Positions 55,299 to 62,017 of a DNA stretch of 64,000 nucleotides are shown here, one piece after another. Where the stretch lies: IMG/VR virus record IMGVR_UViG_3300021479_000016, positions 1 through 64,000 of that record, one strand, 5' to 3'. Both the position numbers and the translations under genes were made by a program. Within the stretch, counting starts at the first letter, position 1; each line of letters opens with the position of its first letter. This DNA is from a virus. The notes under the pieces are model-generated. The model saw nothing but the letters and a program-made list of their open reading frames with translations. It did not search any database and had not been told where the DNA came from.

Positions 55299-55582
55299 AC
55301 GCCCATCACCCCTCGTTGAATGTCGACGGCGTGCAGGATCACGCCCACACGGCTCTCCTGGATCCCGATGTCGGCAAGATGCGTCACCAGACCGTTGATG
55401 CAGCCCTCGTACACCGCCTCCCGCAGGTGGTCGGCTATCATGCCATGGTTCGCCAATGCGGTCTGCGTACCCCTGAGCACATGGTATATGCGCTCAAGCG
55501 TGGCCCGGTAGTCGGGCGGAGGTGGGGGCATGTACTCCACATTGAAGCCAGCGTCCCTGCTGGCCTGTACGTCGATGCTCAT
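55295..55582 (-). CDS. Hypothetical protein (95 aa)
   Basis: NVEYMPPPPPDYRATLERIY near the start, then helices (TQTALANHGMIADHLREAVY; LVTHLADIGIQESR). Start and stop overlap its neighbours. No known domain. Confidence 0.6.
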   Translation of the reverse strand: MSIDVQASRDAGFNVEYMPPPPPDYRATLERIYHVLRGTQTALANHGMIADHLREAVYEGCINGLVTHLADIGIQESRVGVILHAVDIQRGVMGV

Positions 55583-55884
55583 CAGCCGCCGATCCTGTCG
55601 CCAGCATCCGCCAGGATGGCAGACAGGCCGAGCACAGTTGCCCCGAACACCTGCATGTCTGGCTTTACGCCGCTCGCGTCCAGGACCTCCAGCAGCCCCT
55701 GGATCACGGACTGCAGCAGCTCGACACGCTCCCCATCAGTGGGGGCCTGCTGGTGCACGGTCTTGACCGCCAGCAGGATGGCGAACACCTTAGGCAGGCT
55801 GGTCTTGGGCTGCGCCACCTCGAAGCTGCCGTTCTCGTCTGTCGGGTACGGCTGCTTGCCGCCGTCGATGTTCTCTGTGCTCAT
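55582..55884 (-). CDS. Hypothetical helical protein (100 aa)
   Basis: After a disordered 25 residues, helices follow (LPKVFAILLAVKTVHQQAPT; VELLQSVIQGLLEVLDASGV). The start overlaps the previous stop by four bases. No family recognised. Confidence 0.6.
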   Translation of the reverse strand: MSTENIDGGKQPYPTDENGSFEVAQPKTSLPKVFAILLAVKTVHQQAPTDGERVELLQSVIQGLLEVLDASGVKPDMQVFGATVLGLSAILADAGDRIGG

Positions 55885-56213
55885 TGAATGCTCCTCTTCG
55901 CAATTGTGTGTATCGCTGTCAGTACGGCCTCGACCTCTGCCGCCCTGAGAGCGCCACGGTGCTTTCGAGGAATCTCTTTCATGACCTCAGCTGGCTTCAA
56001 TAGCGCAGCGTCACGGTAAGGGTTTATTGTAGCACACTTCAGCTGCTGCCGCAGGTCGACCAGCTCCTTACCCAGCTTGTTGACGACATCCAGCTTGGAT
56101 CCGTTGATCCGGGCCTGGTTCACCCCCGCGCTCACGGTGCGATGGGTCCCATCATCCAGCACTTCGAGCATGGGCTCGCCATCGAACAGCACCGTGAGCA
56201 GGGGCTCGCTCAT
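55881..56213 (-). CDS. Hypothetical protein (110 aa)
   Basis: A beta start (LLTVLFDGEPMLEVLDDGTH), then helices (SKLDVVNKLGKELVDLRQQL) and a Lys/Arg-rich end. It contains a TGTGCTACAAT string inside the coding region (56037-56027). Function unknown. Confidence 0.6.
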   Translation of the reverse strand: MSEPLLTVLFDGEPMLEVLDDGTHRTVSAGVNQARINGSKLDVVNKLGKELVDLRQQLKCATINPYRDAALLKPAEVMKEIPRKHRGALRAAEVEAVLTAIHTIAKRSIQ

Positions 56214-56641
56214 GCCTTGTGCGTGTCCACGAACTGCTGCAGCAACCCGAGCACGTACTCGCTGTCATCGCGAGTAGTCTCCTCCAGCTGCATCGCGGTC
56301 TCGCACAGATCAACCGCATCCTTAACCGCACGCTCCAGCCGCGCACGGTCGTGGTACAGCTCGTTCAGCAGTCGCTTGCGGTCACTACTGTCCTCAGCTA
56401 CCTGTGCAGCTTGTGCTACCTCTCTGGCACCATCCTGTTTCCCAAAACCATAACCACGCTTGAACTCCGTCTCAAGCTGGTCTACAGAAGCAAATGCCGC
56501 ACTCTTATGCGACTTGCTGATCTCAGCTTGCGCGTCCTTGTACAGCACCCAGTGCCCGTGATTCTCTTCCTCTGGAATGAGACGCATTAGCCCGGCTTCG
56601 ATGCCGTCACCAGTACCTAAAGCCGTATGGTATCTGTTCAT
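56210..56641 (-). CDS. Hypothetical protein with long helices (143 aa)
   Basis: The ATG at 56641 lies behind AAGGAGATCAGAT and overlaps the terminase-small-like stop. EEENHGHWVLYKDAQAEISK is followed by charged helices (RKRLLNELYHDRARLERAVK). A longer frame would overlap the neighbour. Function unknown. Confidence 0.62.
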   Translation of the reverse strand: MNRYHTALGTGDGIEAGLMRLIPEEENHGHWVLYKDAQAEISKSHKSAAFASVDQLETEFKRGYGFGKQDGAREVAQAAQVAEDSSDRKRLLNELYHDRARLERAVKDAVDLCETAMQLEETTRDDSEYVLGLLQQFVDTHKA

Positions 56642-57267
56642 ATCTGATCTCCTTTTGGTTTGCGAACTGTCCCAGTATTGTACCCGATCTGCTTCTTGGT
56701 CGCCACCTTGGATGCCGCAGGGGGCCTGGGCTCTGCCTTCTTGAACTTGGTGGTATCTACGCTCAGACCGGCGGTGATGCCCGCAATGAATGCCTCGTTC
56801 TGACTGAGGCGCTGCAGCTCCTCCTCGTGAGGGGGCGCGTCCTCGATGTTCTTCTGGCTGTGCTTGGTGCCCCACTCTTCCTGGGGCTGGTTCTTGAGGT
56901 ACCCGATCTGTGCGCTGGTATCCCCAAGCTGGATGGCGTTCACGCTCAGGCCACGGACCACGGAGGTCGTGCGCAGCTGCCTGCCGTTGGTCAGCTCCCA
57001 GTCGAATAGGCGCTGGCACTTCTGTAGGCTGATGTTGAAGAACTTGGCCACGCCCTCGTTGCTGCAGCCAGACGCCTTGAGGTCGATCACCAGCTCCCGG
57101 TGAGCATCCGTGACCACGTCGCTCTCGACAAGCGGGGCCTCACGGATGGGCTTCATGATGTCGTTCAGCGTCAGCCCGGCCACGCCCAGGAAGTCGGCTA
57201 TGCGCTGCTCACGGGACCGGCGGCTGTTGTCGCTTATGCCTGCTGCGTTTTCGTCTTCATCACTCAT
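56638..57267 (-). CDS. Terminase small subunit-like HTH protein
   Basis: A 209-residue protein. HRELVIDLKASGCSNEGVAK and FFNISLQKCQRLFDWELTNG form a helix-turn-helix as in small terminases; IGYLKNQPQEEWGTKHS follows, matching the family's conserved YLK-x-x-x-x-W pattern. The C-terminus is basic. It should recognise the packaging site and bring in terL, which lies 3 kb downstream. The HTH could also belong to a regulator. Confidence 0.65.
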   Translation of the reverse strand: MSDEDENAAGISDNSRRSREQRIADFLGVAGLTLNDIMKPIREAPLVESDVVTDAHRELVIDLKASGCSNEGVAKFFNISLQKCQRLFDWELTNGRQLRTTSVVRGLSVNAIQLGDTSAQIGYLKNQPQEEWGTKHSQKNIEDAPPHEEELQRLSQNEAFIAGITAGLSVDTTKFKKAEPRPPAASKVATKKQIGYNTGTVRKPKGDQI

Positions 57268-57430
57268 CTAGATCCTGCCCATGCTGCCCGAACCATGACG
57301 AATCATCTAGCGCTTGCCTGACGCGCTCTGCCCGGCGCAGATTGGTGTCGCACTCCTGGCACACACTGAAACCCTCGAAGCGGGCGGTGCCGTCCTCGCC
57401 GCAGTACTCGCACTCAGGTTGTTCACTCAT
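57260..57430 (-). CDS. Small zinc-ribbon protein (56 aa)
   Basis: The ATG at 57430 overlaps the previous gene by 8 bases. PECEYCGEDGTARFEGFSVC and QECDTNLRRAERVRQALD give Cys-x2-Cys...Cys-x2-Cys and a basic helix. Nucleic-acid or protein contact is inferred. Confidence 0.65.
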   Translation of the reverse strand: MSEQPECEYCGEDGTARFEGFSVCQECDTNLRRAERVRQALDDSSWFGQHGQDLDE

Positions 57431-57671
57431 TGCCAACCGGCTCCCCGCTGCACACGTAGCAGTGACCGCCACGGCGCTTCGCAAGATCCCACCATGGCTG
57501 CAGCTCAGCCTTGTGCCCAGTGTAAGTCAGCTCGTGCGCGATCACATCACCTGCGCGCTCTAATGCCTCGCAGTGCTTCAGTAGCTTCTCGTACTCGTCG
57601 GCGAGCACACACCGCTTCATGTCTCGGGTAATCCATGGGCCGTGTGTCCAGAAGAACATGGGGTCGCTCAT
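57423..57671 (-). CDS. Hypothetical protein (82 aa)
   Basis: ATG 57671 overlaps the previous stop as ATGA. The N-terminus is aromatic (DPMFFWTHGPWITRDMKR) and a helix with EYEKLLKHCEALERAGDVIA follows; the C-terminus has GHCYVCSGE. No family. Confidence 0.6.
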   Translation of the reverse strand: MSDPMFFWTHGPWITRDMKRCVLADEYEKLLKHCEALERAGDVIAHELTYTGHKAELQPWWDLAKRRGGHCYVCSGEPVGNE

Positions 57672-57880
57672 GTGCATCCGTACCCGCAGAAGTACAAGCC
57701 CTCTACCGGATTCTCATGCCAGTCCTCTTTGCCGCACTTGCGGCACACCGCGCTGAATGGACGGGGCGGATTGCATTCCGGGCAACCAGCGATTCCGCGC
57801 GGCCCATGCTGGTGATGGCTAACGCAGTCACAGCCCTTGAACGGACCTTGAATGATGCCGCTACCCTCATCGTAGCTCAC
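57668..57880 (-). CDS. Cys/His-rich small protein (70 aa)
   Basis: A GTG start in a GTGA overlap. GCDCVSHHQHGPRGIAGCPE, then CNPP and VCRKCGKEDWHENPVEGLYF give six or more Cys, enough for two zinc sites. Function unknown. Confidence 0.62.
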   Translation of the reverse strand: MSYDEGSGIIQGPFKGCDCVSHHQHGPRGIAGCPECNPPRPFSAVCRKCGKEDWHENPVEGLYFCGYGCT

Positions 57881-57969
57881 AGGTGGTTACCCACGAACGT
57901 CTTGACGACTATTATCAGCACAAGCAGCAGCACGATCACGCGCGTTGAGGTAGAGAACGGTGGTTCCAT
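57877..57969 (-). CDS. Small membrane peptide (30 aa)
   Basis: ATG 57969 behind CAGGG; the stop overlaps the next GTG. The peptide is one strong membrane helix (RVIVLLLVLIIVVKTFV). Too short for standard callers; overlap and hydrophobic pattern support it. Confidence 0.5.
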   Translation of the reverse strand: MEPPFSTSTRVIVLLLVLIIVVKTFVGNHL

Positions 57970-57985
57970 CGGGTATGCCCTGAGG

Positions 57986-58102
57986 CTAACTGGGATCACC
58001 AGTATAGCACATTAGATCCGCAGGCTGGAAACCTTCACCGCAGACCGCCCATGGTATCTGCTCCAGTTGCCAGCCCGCTTCCGGGTGCGGCGCTGCAGTC
58101 AC
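57986..58102 (-). CDS. Small protein (38 aa) in former gap
   Basis: A GTG at 58102 overlaps the previous stop (GTGA). The frame is TAAPHPEAGWQLEQIPWAVC with GEGFQPADLMCYTGDPS. It covers a stretch that otherwise looks empty. A promoter-like TGTGCTATACT at 58011-58001 lies inside its 3' end. Evidence is position and junction only. Confidence 0.45.
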   Translation of the reverse strand: MTAAPHPEAGWQLEQIPWAVCGEGFQPADLMCYTGDPS

Positions 58103-58374
58103 CCACCCAGCTTGCTATGCTTGACCCTATACTGCCAGTGCGCATCGCCACGCCACTGTCGGATATCTGCATCGAACCGCCATTGCTCGTTAAGCTCGGC
58201 CTGCGGCACCCAGCGGCGCTCTATCCACTCAAAGCACCGGCAGTCACCCTTGGCCACCTGGCGTGGCCATATTGGATAGAAGTCGTGCCACTGCCCAATG
58301 GCCCACTTGCGCAGCGCAGCGGAGTGCGCACGCTTGTCGATCTCGGCCTGCGTGGGCCCGCACTTGATCTTCAT
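58099..58374 (-). CDS. Trp-rich hypothetical protein (91 aa)
   Basis: QAEIDKRAHSAALRKWAIGQ and WHDFYPIWPRQVAKGDCRCF, then EWIERRWVPQAELNEQWRF. Basic and Trp-rich, with a Cys-x-Cys. ATGA overlap with the upstream gene. No family. Confidence 0.6.
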   Translation of the reverse strand: MKIKCGPTQAEIDKRAHSAALRKWAIGQWHDFYPIWPRQVAKGDCRCFEWIERRWVPQAELNEQWRFDADIRQWRGDAHWQYRVKHSKLGG

Positions 58375-58628
58375 TTCTGCTCCTTGACGCCTTGCTTGTA
58401 ACCGTCCCAGTACCCACGCGTGTACTCCTCGTGCTGGTACGCGAAGTCTTGCTCGTAAGCGTTGGAGGAGTCACGGCCCTCCCTTAGGCCCCTGGCGTGC
58501 CCCAGGTCGTAGTTGCTGAGTGACACACCGAACATCTGGTTCAGCCTCAGTCGGCGCTCGTTGGCGTCCTTAGCGGCTGCGTCGTGCCGGGCCTGCCAGT
58601 CGGCGGCCTCTTGCTTCATTGGGGTCAT
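58371..58628 (-). CDS. Hypothetical charged protein (85 aa)
   Basis: ATG 58628 overlaps the previous stop. Charged helices (EAADWQARHDAAAKDANERR) and a GHARGLREGRDSSNAYEQDF region rich in Gly/Arg/Asp. Function unknown. Confidence 0.6.
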   Translation of the reverse strand: MTPMKQEAADWQARHDAAAKDANERRLRLNQMFGVSLSNYDLGHARGLREGRDSSNAYEQDFAYQHEEYTRGYWDGYKQGVKEQK

Positions 58629-58822
58629 ATCGCCACCTCGTCAGCTGCCTCGGACAGGGCTTCCCCTGTGCGATGCCAAATTGCCGCATTAGGGCTACCA
58701 TTGGCATAAAACCACTCATGCCTGTGCGCGCAGTGCGCGGCCAGGATGTTCAGCACCTCGGACATACCGATCTCCTGCACCAGGTTGACCAGCGCCTTGG
58801 AGTGCTTCTCGTTGGCGATCAT
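58625..58822 (-). CDS. Hypothetical helical protein (65 aa)
   Basis: ATGA overlap with the 22-codon gene. Helical (SKALVNLVQEIGMSEVLNIL) with His-rich centre (AAHCAHRHEW). Function unknown. Confidence 0.6.
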   Translation of the reverse strand: MIANEKHSKALVNLVQEIGMSEVLNILAAHCAHRHEWFYANGSPNAAIWHRTGEALSEAADEVAI

Positions 58823-58887
58823 GACAGCACCCGGTCAAGCCAGGACTCGGCGGCGTTGACCCAGCGGTTCAGTTCGCGGAGGTTCAT
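58819..58887 (-). CDS. Small helical peptide (22 aa)
   Basis: GTGGAGCAGTC precedes ATG 58887; ATGA overlaps on both sides. The sequence NLRELNRWVNAAESWLDRVL is an amphipathic helix. Similar short frames occur in related phages by my recollection; coding status rests on the junctions. Confidence 0.5.
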   Translation of the reverse strand: MNLRELNRWVNAAESWLDRVLS

Positions 58888-59123
58888 GACTGCTCCACCA
58901 CTTCGAGCACCATGCCAACGGCGCCGTACGCGCGCATCATGTCCGGGCGCTCCTTCAACCATCGGTACGGGCCAGAGGGTGTCTTCCAGGTCTTGAGGTT
59001 GCTCACCCCTACGCCGGTCACTGAGTTACCAGGGGCCTCGAAGCTGACACCAGCTGACCGGGACTCTGTCAGAAACATCACCCGGCCAGTGGCGGGCGAC
59101 TTGCGAACGATTACGTAGCTCAT
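58884..59123 (-). CDS. Hypothetical protein (79 aa)
   Basis: GGAGAGATGAG precedes ATG 59123. An alpha/beta protein (SYVIVRKSPATGRVMFLTES; WKTPSGPYRWLKERPDMMRA). It follows a consensus promoter at 59153-59180. No family. Confidence 0.65.
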   Translation of the reverse strand: MSYVIVRKSPATGRVMFLTESRSAGVSFEAPGNSVTGVGVSNLKTWKTPSGPYRWLKERPDMMRAYGAVGMVLEVVEQS

Positions 59124-59136
59124 CTCATCTCTCCTG

Positions 59137-59562
59137 TTACTGCCTGGCGCCCATCATAGGCGCTTCAGTGGAGCTGTCAACAACTTTCGCATGCTGCCTC
59201 GCAGCAATGGCCGCCTTCCGCTTGTGCACCGCCCTCCTGGTGACACCGATCATGTCCGCCAGCTGCTGCGCTGTGCGGTCCCGTAAGCGCATCCAGCGCT
59301 CGATCTCGGTAACCTGCCACGTCGTCATGGCCTTGCGTGTTCTGCCCGTCCTGGGGGCTGTGCGTGCGCCTGTCGTGTACGCCGGGTTCGCCTTGCCCCT
59401 CATCGCATTCCCCCGGCAGATCCCGCCGCAGTACTTGCTCCTGCGATGATACAGGCGCCCGCCTGCCCCACGCCACGTTGCGGGCTTCGTTACGCCGCAT
59501 TGCTCGCACCTCCACACGTCCTGGGAACGGTGCCCCGCCCCAAGAGATACGACGGGAATCAT
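59137..59562 (-). CDS. Zinc-finger and HTH protein (141 aa)
   Basis: ATG 59562 in an ATGA overlap; longer frames overlap the neighbour. WRCEQCGVTKPATW and KYCGGICRGNAMRGKANPAY give Cys pairs and an HNH-like look. The end RTAQQLADMIGVTRRAVHKR is a helix-turn-helix. It probably binds DNA; a degenerate homing nuclease is an alternative. Confidence 0.65.
   Translation of the reverse strand: MIPVVSLGAGHRSQDVWRCEQCGVTKPATWRGAGGRLYHRRSKYCGGICRGNAMRGKANPAYTTGARTAPRTGRTRKAMTTWQVTEIERWMRLRDRTAQQLADMIGVTRRAVHKRKAAIAARQHAKVVDSSTEAPMMGARQ
59153..59180 (-). promoter_or_regulatory. Sigma-70 promoter inside zinc/HTH gene
   Basis: Leftward TTGACA (59180-59175), 16-base spacer, TATGAT (59158-59153). It points to the gene at 59123 with GGAGAGATGAG. 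The only consensus pair of the right arm seen. Confidence 0.6.
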
Positions 59563-60032
59563 GACGCACGATAGCAGTCGCAGCCCATGGGGATGAATGG
59601 GTGCCCACTCCACACGCTGTGTGACTCGGGTGGGTCACCACAGCCGCAACAGTCTGGGTCGATCTCTTGCCCGCATCCGTCGCACAGCGGCCTTGGTGGG
59701 ATCATAACTGGCACCGATTCAGGGACCTGCCACTCAGGCACTGTAGGTATCTTCAGCGGCATCCCATGCCCTCCCGCCAGCATGTACTCCTCCCAGCTCA
59801 TAGATGCCTTGGTAGGCGTCTTATACGGCGCCAGCTTGCCGTCCTTGAAGGTATAGTTAACCGGCAGGTCTGCCAAAATCCCAGCCTGCATGGTAGACTC
59901 GCGCGTCGCAGCTACCACCCGGCTGGGAATCAGACCTTTGTGTCGCGAGTAGGCCATAGCTTCGTCTCGCGTAGCGAACACCAGCCCCTCGTCAAACCAG
60001 TGACCCTGGAAGTGCTCGACCTTGAAGCTCAT
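59559..60032 (-). CDS. Hypothetical protein with Cys-rich end (157 aa)
   Basis: N-terminal FKVEHFQGHWFDEGLVFATR then EEYMLAGGHGMPLKIPTVPE; the C-terminus PLCDGCGQEIDPDCCGCGDP and GCDCY is Cys-rich, enough for one or two zinc sites. Junction overlaps on both sides. Function unknown. Confidence 0.65.
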   Translation of the reverse strand: MSFKVEHFQGHWFDEGLVFATRDEAMAYSRHKGLIPSRVVAATRESTMQAGILADLPVNYTFKDGKLAPYKTPTKASMSWEEYMLAGGHGMPLKIPTVPEWQVPESVPVMIPPRPLCDGCGQEIDPDCCGCGDPPESHSVWSGHPFIPMGCDCYRAS

Positions 60033-60370
60033 CGAACCTTCTCCGGTGCTTCCCAGTCTACGCGGTTACCGCACTGCAGATCCTTACGCTCCATCAGCTT
60101 GTGCCAGCGCTCCTCGACCTGCTTGTACCGTGCATCGATGATAGCATACCTGCCCTCCAGGGACTTGCGCTCATCCTGCTCGATGCGCAGCTGCCCTTCT
60201 AGAAACTCGACACGCTTTTGTGCTCTCAATAGATCCGCAAGCGCATTAGCGTGCTCTTGAGGATGCAGCTGACGCTCCAGCAGCTCGATGTAGTCAGCAG
60301 CCTGCTTGCAAAGACGGTACACACCGCCTTGCCCGGTGCTGGCTCTGCGCAGCCTCTCGACTGGCGACAT
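60029..60370 (-). CDS. Coiled-coil protein (113 aa)
   Basis: ATG 60370 overlaps the previous stop as TGATG. Helical throughout with QKRVEFLEGQLRIEQDERKS and DARYKQVEERWHKLMERKD. A longer start would overlap. Function unknown. Confidence 0.62.
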   Translation of the reverse strand: MSPVERLRRASTGQGGVYRLCKQAADYIELLERQLHPQEHANALADLLRAQKRVEFLEGQLRIEQDERKSLEGRYAIIDARYKQVEERWHKLMERKDLQCGNRVDWEAPEKVR

Positions 60371-60909
60371 CACTTCGCTCGCTCCTTGATCTGCTTCAGA
60401 CGATTGTCGATCCACTCCAGCTCCTTGCGCAATGAGTTACGCTTGTTGCGCCAGTAGTGCACCGACCATGCGTAGTCCTCTCGCTTGTGCATCAGGTGCT
60501 GGTACTCACGATCCTTCTGCCGCGCATCCCGCTCGACGTTCAGTTGCTTGCAGTGGTCGTTGCACTCCATGAAGCCTGCGAACAGATCCTTGGCGTTCGT
60601 CTGCGTGTAGCTGCTGTCATCAGGCGATGACTCCGAGTACCACGGGTCAGTGTCGTACATGCCCCAGCGTCTCGGGGTGAAGCTGACCGGGATGTAGTCG
60701 CTCTCCTGGCGTGTCACGTACCCGCGCGGCGGGGTCAGGATATCGCCATCGCATCCCTTGCATGGGAGCTGGAACTGCTCACCATTACCCTGCACAACGG
60801 TCACGAACTTGTCGCCGTTGCACTCTGGGCACACCTCGCGCACGTCGCGGTAGTGCAGCGTGGCCTTCCACACTTGCACGTTCAACTCGAAAGGCAATTC
60901 AATCTTCAT
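60370..60909 (-). CDS. Hypothetical protein with DnaJ-like Cys motifs (179 aa)
   Basis: REVCPECNGDKFVTVVQGN and LPCKGCDGDILTPP form two CxxC-x-G-like knuckles as in DnaJ zinc centres. The second half is a basic coiled coil (QKDREYQHLMHKREDYAWSV; NKRNSLRKELEWIDNRL). ATGA overlap upstream. A zinc-dependent adaptor is possible. Confidence 0.65.
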   Translation of the reverse strand: MKIELPFELNVQVWKATLHYRDVREVCPECNGDKFVTVVQGNGEQFQLPCKGCDGDILTPPRGYVTRQESDYIPVSFTPRRWGMYDTDPWYSESSPDDSSYTQTNAKDLFAGFMECNDHCKQLNVERDARQKDREYQHLMHKREDYAWSVHYWRNKRNSLRKELEWIDNRLKQIKERAK

Positions 60910-61094
60910 CGCTTCCTCCTCAGCTCTCCACCTTGCCGCTCCAGCTCACGGGGGTCATGCTGCCAGCAGTACCAGCTCATCGCCATCGGCCTCTTGCGGC
61001 ACTGATGCCAGTCCTCCACCAAGTGCGGGCGCACAGAGTACCGGCACCGCCCTGGTAGCGGATGGTGCCCGTACAACGGCAGACCCTCAGTCAC
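60906..61094 (-). CDS. Hypothetical basic protein (62 aa)
   Basis: A GTG in a GTGA overlap. Rich in His, Arg, Trp (RCRYSVRPHLVEDWHQCRKR; SWYCWQHDPRELERQ). Three Cys and several His could bind metal. Function unknown. Confidence 0.58.
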   Translation of the reverse strand: MTEGLPLYGHHPLPGRCRYSVRPHLVEDWHQCRKRPMAMSWYCWQHDPRELERQGGELRRKR

Positions 61095-61291
61095 ACCTCT
61101 ACCTCCGCAACCAGCTCAGACAATGGCTGTGTGCGATGCGATTCAATGAACAACTGAGCTGCCCCTACCGATGCGAACCCACCCAGGTATCCCCTGGCAG
61201 TGCCCTCCTTAAACTTATCAGCGTCGTATACGTTGTACATCGACATCCTGGGGTCGAACTGATTGCGCTCTCTGCGGATCTGAAACTTCAT
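61091..61291 (-). CDS. Hypothetical protein (66 aa)
   Basis: GAGGAGAGTGAT precedes ATG 61291. An alpha/beta protein (KFQIRRERNQFDPRMSMYNV; GGFASVGAAQLFIESHRTQP) with an acidic end. Longer frames overlap a small gene. Function unknown. Confidence 0.62.
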   Translation of the reverse strand: MKFQIRRERNQFDPRMSMYNVYDADKFKEGTARGYLGGFASVGAAQLFIESHRTQPLSELVAEVEV

Positions 61292-61292
61292 A

Positions 61293-61376
61293 TCACTCTC
61301 CTCTGATGGAAACGTAGCATACCACGACAGCTGCGAACGCCGCAACCAGGTACCCGAAAATTGTCAGCGCGCTCAC
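61293..61376 (-). CDS. Small membrane peptide (27 aa)
   Basis: GGAGGATGAT precedes GTG 61376. One membrane helix (LTIFGYLVAAFAAVVVCYV) and a charged end. The strong binding site supports it; too short for standard callers. A TGGTATGCT string lies inside. Confidence 0.5.
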   Translation of the reverse strand: MSALTIFGYLVAAFAAVVVCYVSIRGE

Positions 61377-61385
61377 ATCATCCTC

Positions 61386-61721
61386 CTAGTTGCTGGGATC
61401 CAGCTCCATCGCCAACTTGGCCGGGCCATTGAGCCATCCCCGGCTCTGGGCGTATTCGACCGTGTACTTGCCGGGCGGCTCCTGGATGTCGTCGTCGACA
61501 ATTGCCGGGGCCTTAGGCAGCCCCAGGAGATTCAGGTGCTGTAGCAAGGCTGCCCGATTGCGGTTCATGCCCTTGGGGACGAACTGCTCAGCCAGGCCAT
61601 GGTCCTGCGCCGCACGGGCCTGCGCAATAGCCTGGTCGATCTCGCCCTCGAAGATCACGCCCATGTACGCGGGGTTATTGGAAAGGGGCCGTACGTCGCC
61701 GTTGAATTTAGCCATTATCAT
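61386..61721 (-). CDS. Hypothetical protein (111 aa)
   Basis: GAGGAG seven bases before ATG 61721; ATG 61715 is in frame. FEGEIDQAIAQARAAQDHGL and QHLNLLGLPKAPAIVDDD, then EPPGKYTVEYAQSRGWLNGP. Soluble, mixed. Function unknown. Confidence 0.62.
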   Translation of the reverse strand: MIMAKFNGDVRPLSNNPAYMGVIFEGEIDQAIAQARAAQDHGLAEQFVPKGMNRNRAALLQHLNLLGLPKAPAIVDDDIQEPPGKYTVEYAQSRGWLNGPAKLAMELDPSN

Positions 61722-61756
61722 TCTCCTCAGTCGTTGGTTTAATCGATGGGTGAAGC

Positions 61757-62017
61757 TTACGCCCTATCAGGCATCCTTGCAAGCCCCCAGATACTTTTTA
61801 TTTTGACCCACTTGTGGCCCATATCCTGGTTGCACGCGAAGCACGATGCCACGATGTTGCGCTGCTCTGGAGGGGACGGCTGCCCCCTAAGGTTACTACC
61901 CCTGGGCCATCTATGGTCCGACGTCACATCCCGCCACGCAAGCTCACAATCGCACCAATAACACTTCTTGTTCTGCCGCAACCATGCTGTACGTCTTCTC
62001 TTTTGGTGGCTAGTCAT
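61757..62017 (-). CDS. HNH endonuclease (86 aa)
   Basis: ATG 62017 overlaps the helicase stop as TGATG. KKCYWCDCELAWRDVTSDHR with WPRGSN and IVASCFACNQDMGHKWV is a complete Cys-x2-Cys / DH / Cys-x2-Cys-N HNH core. Small HNH proteins in phages may be homing or packaging nucleases. Here it is coupled to a UvrD-like helicase. Confidence 0.82.
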   Translation of the reverse strand: MTSHQKRRRTAWLRQNKKCYWCDCELAWRDVTSDHRWPRGSNLRGQPSPPEQRNIVASCFACNQDMGHKWVKIKSIWGLARMPDRA

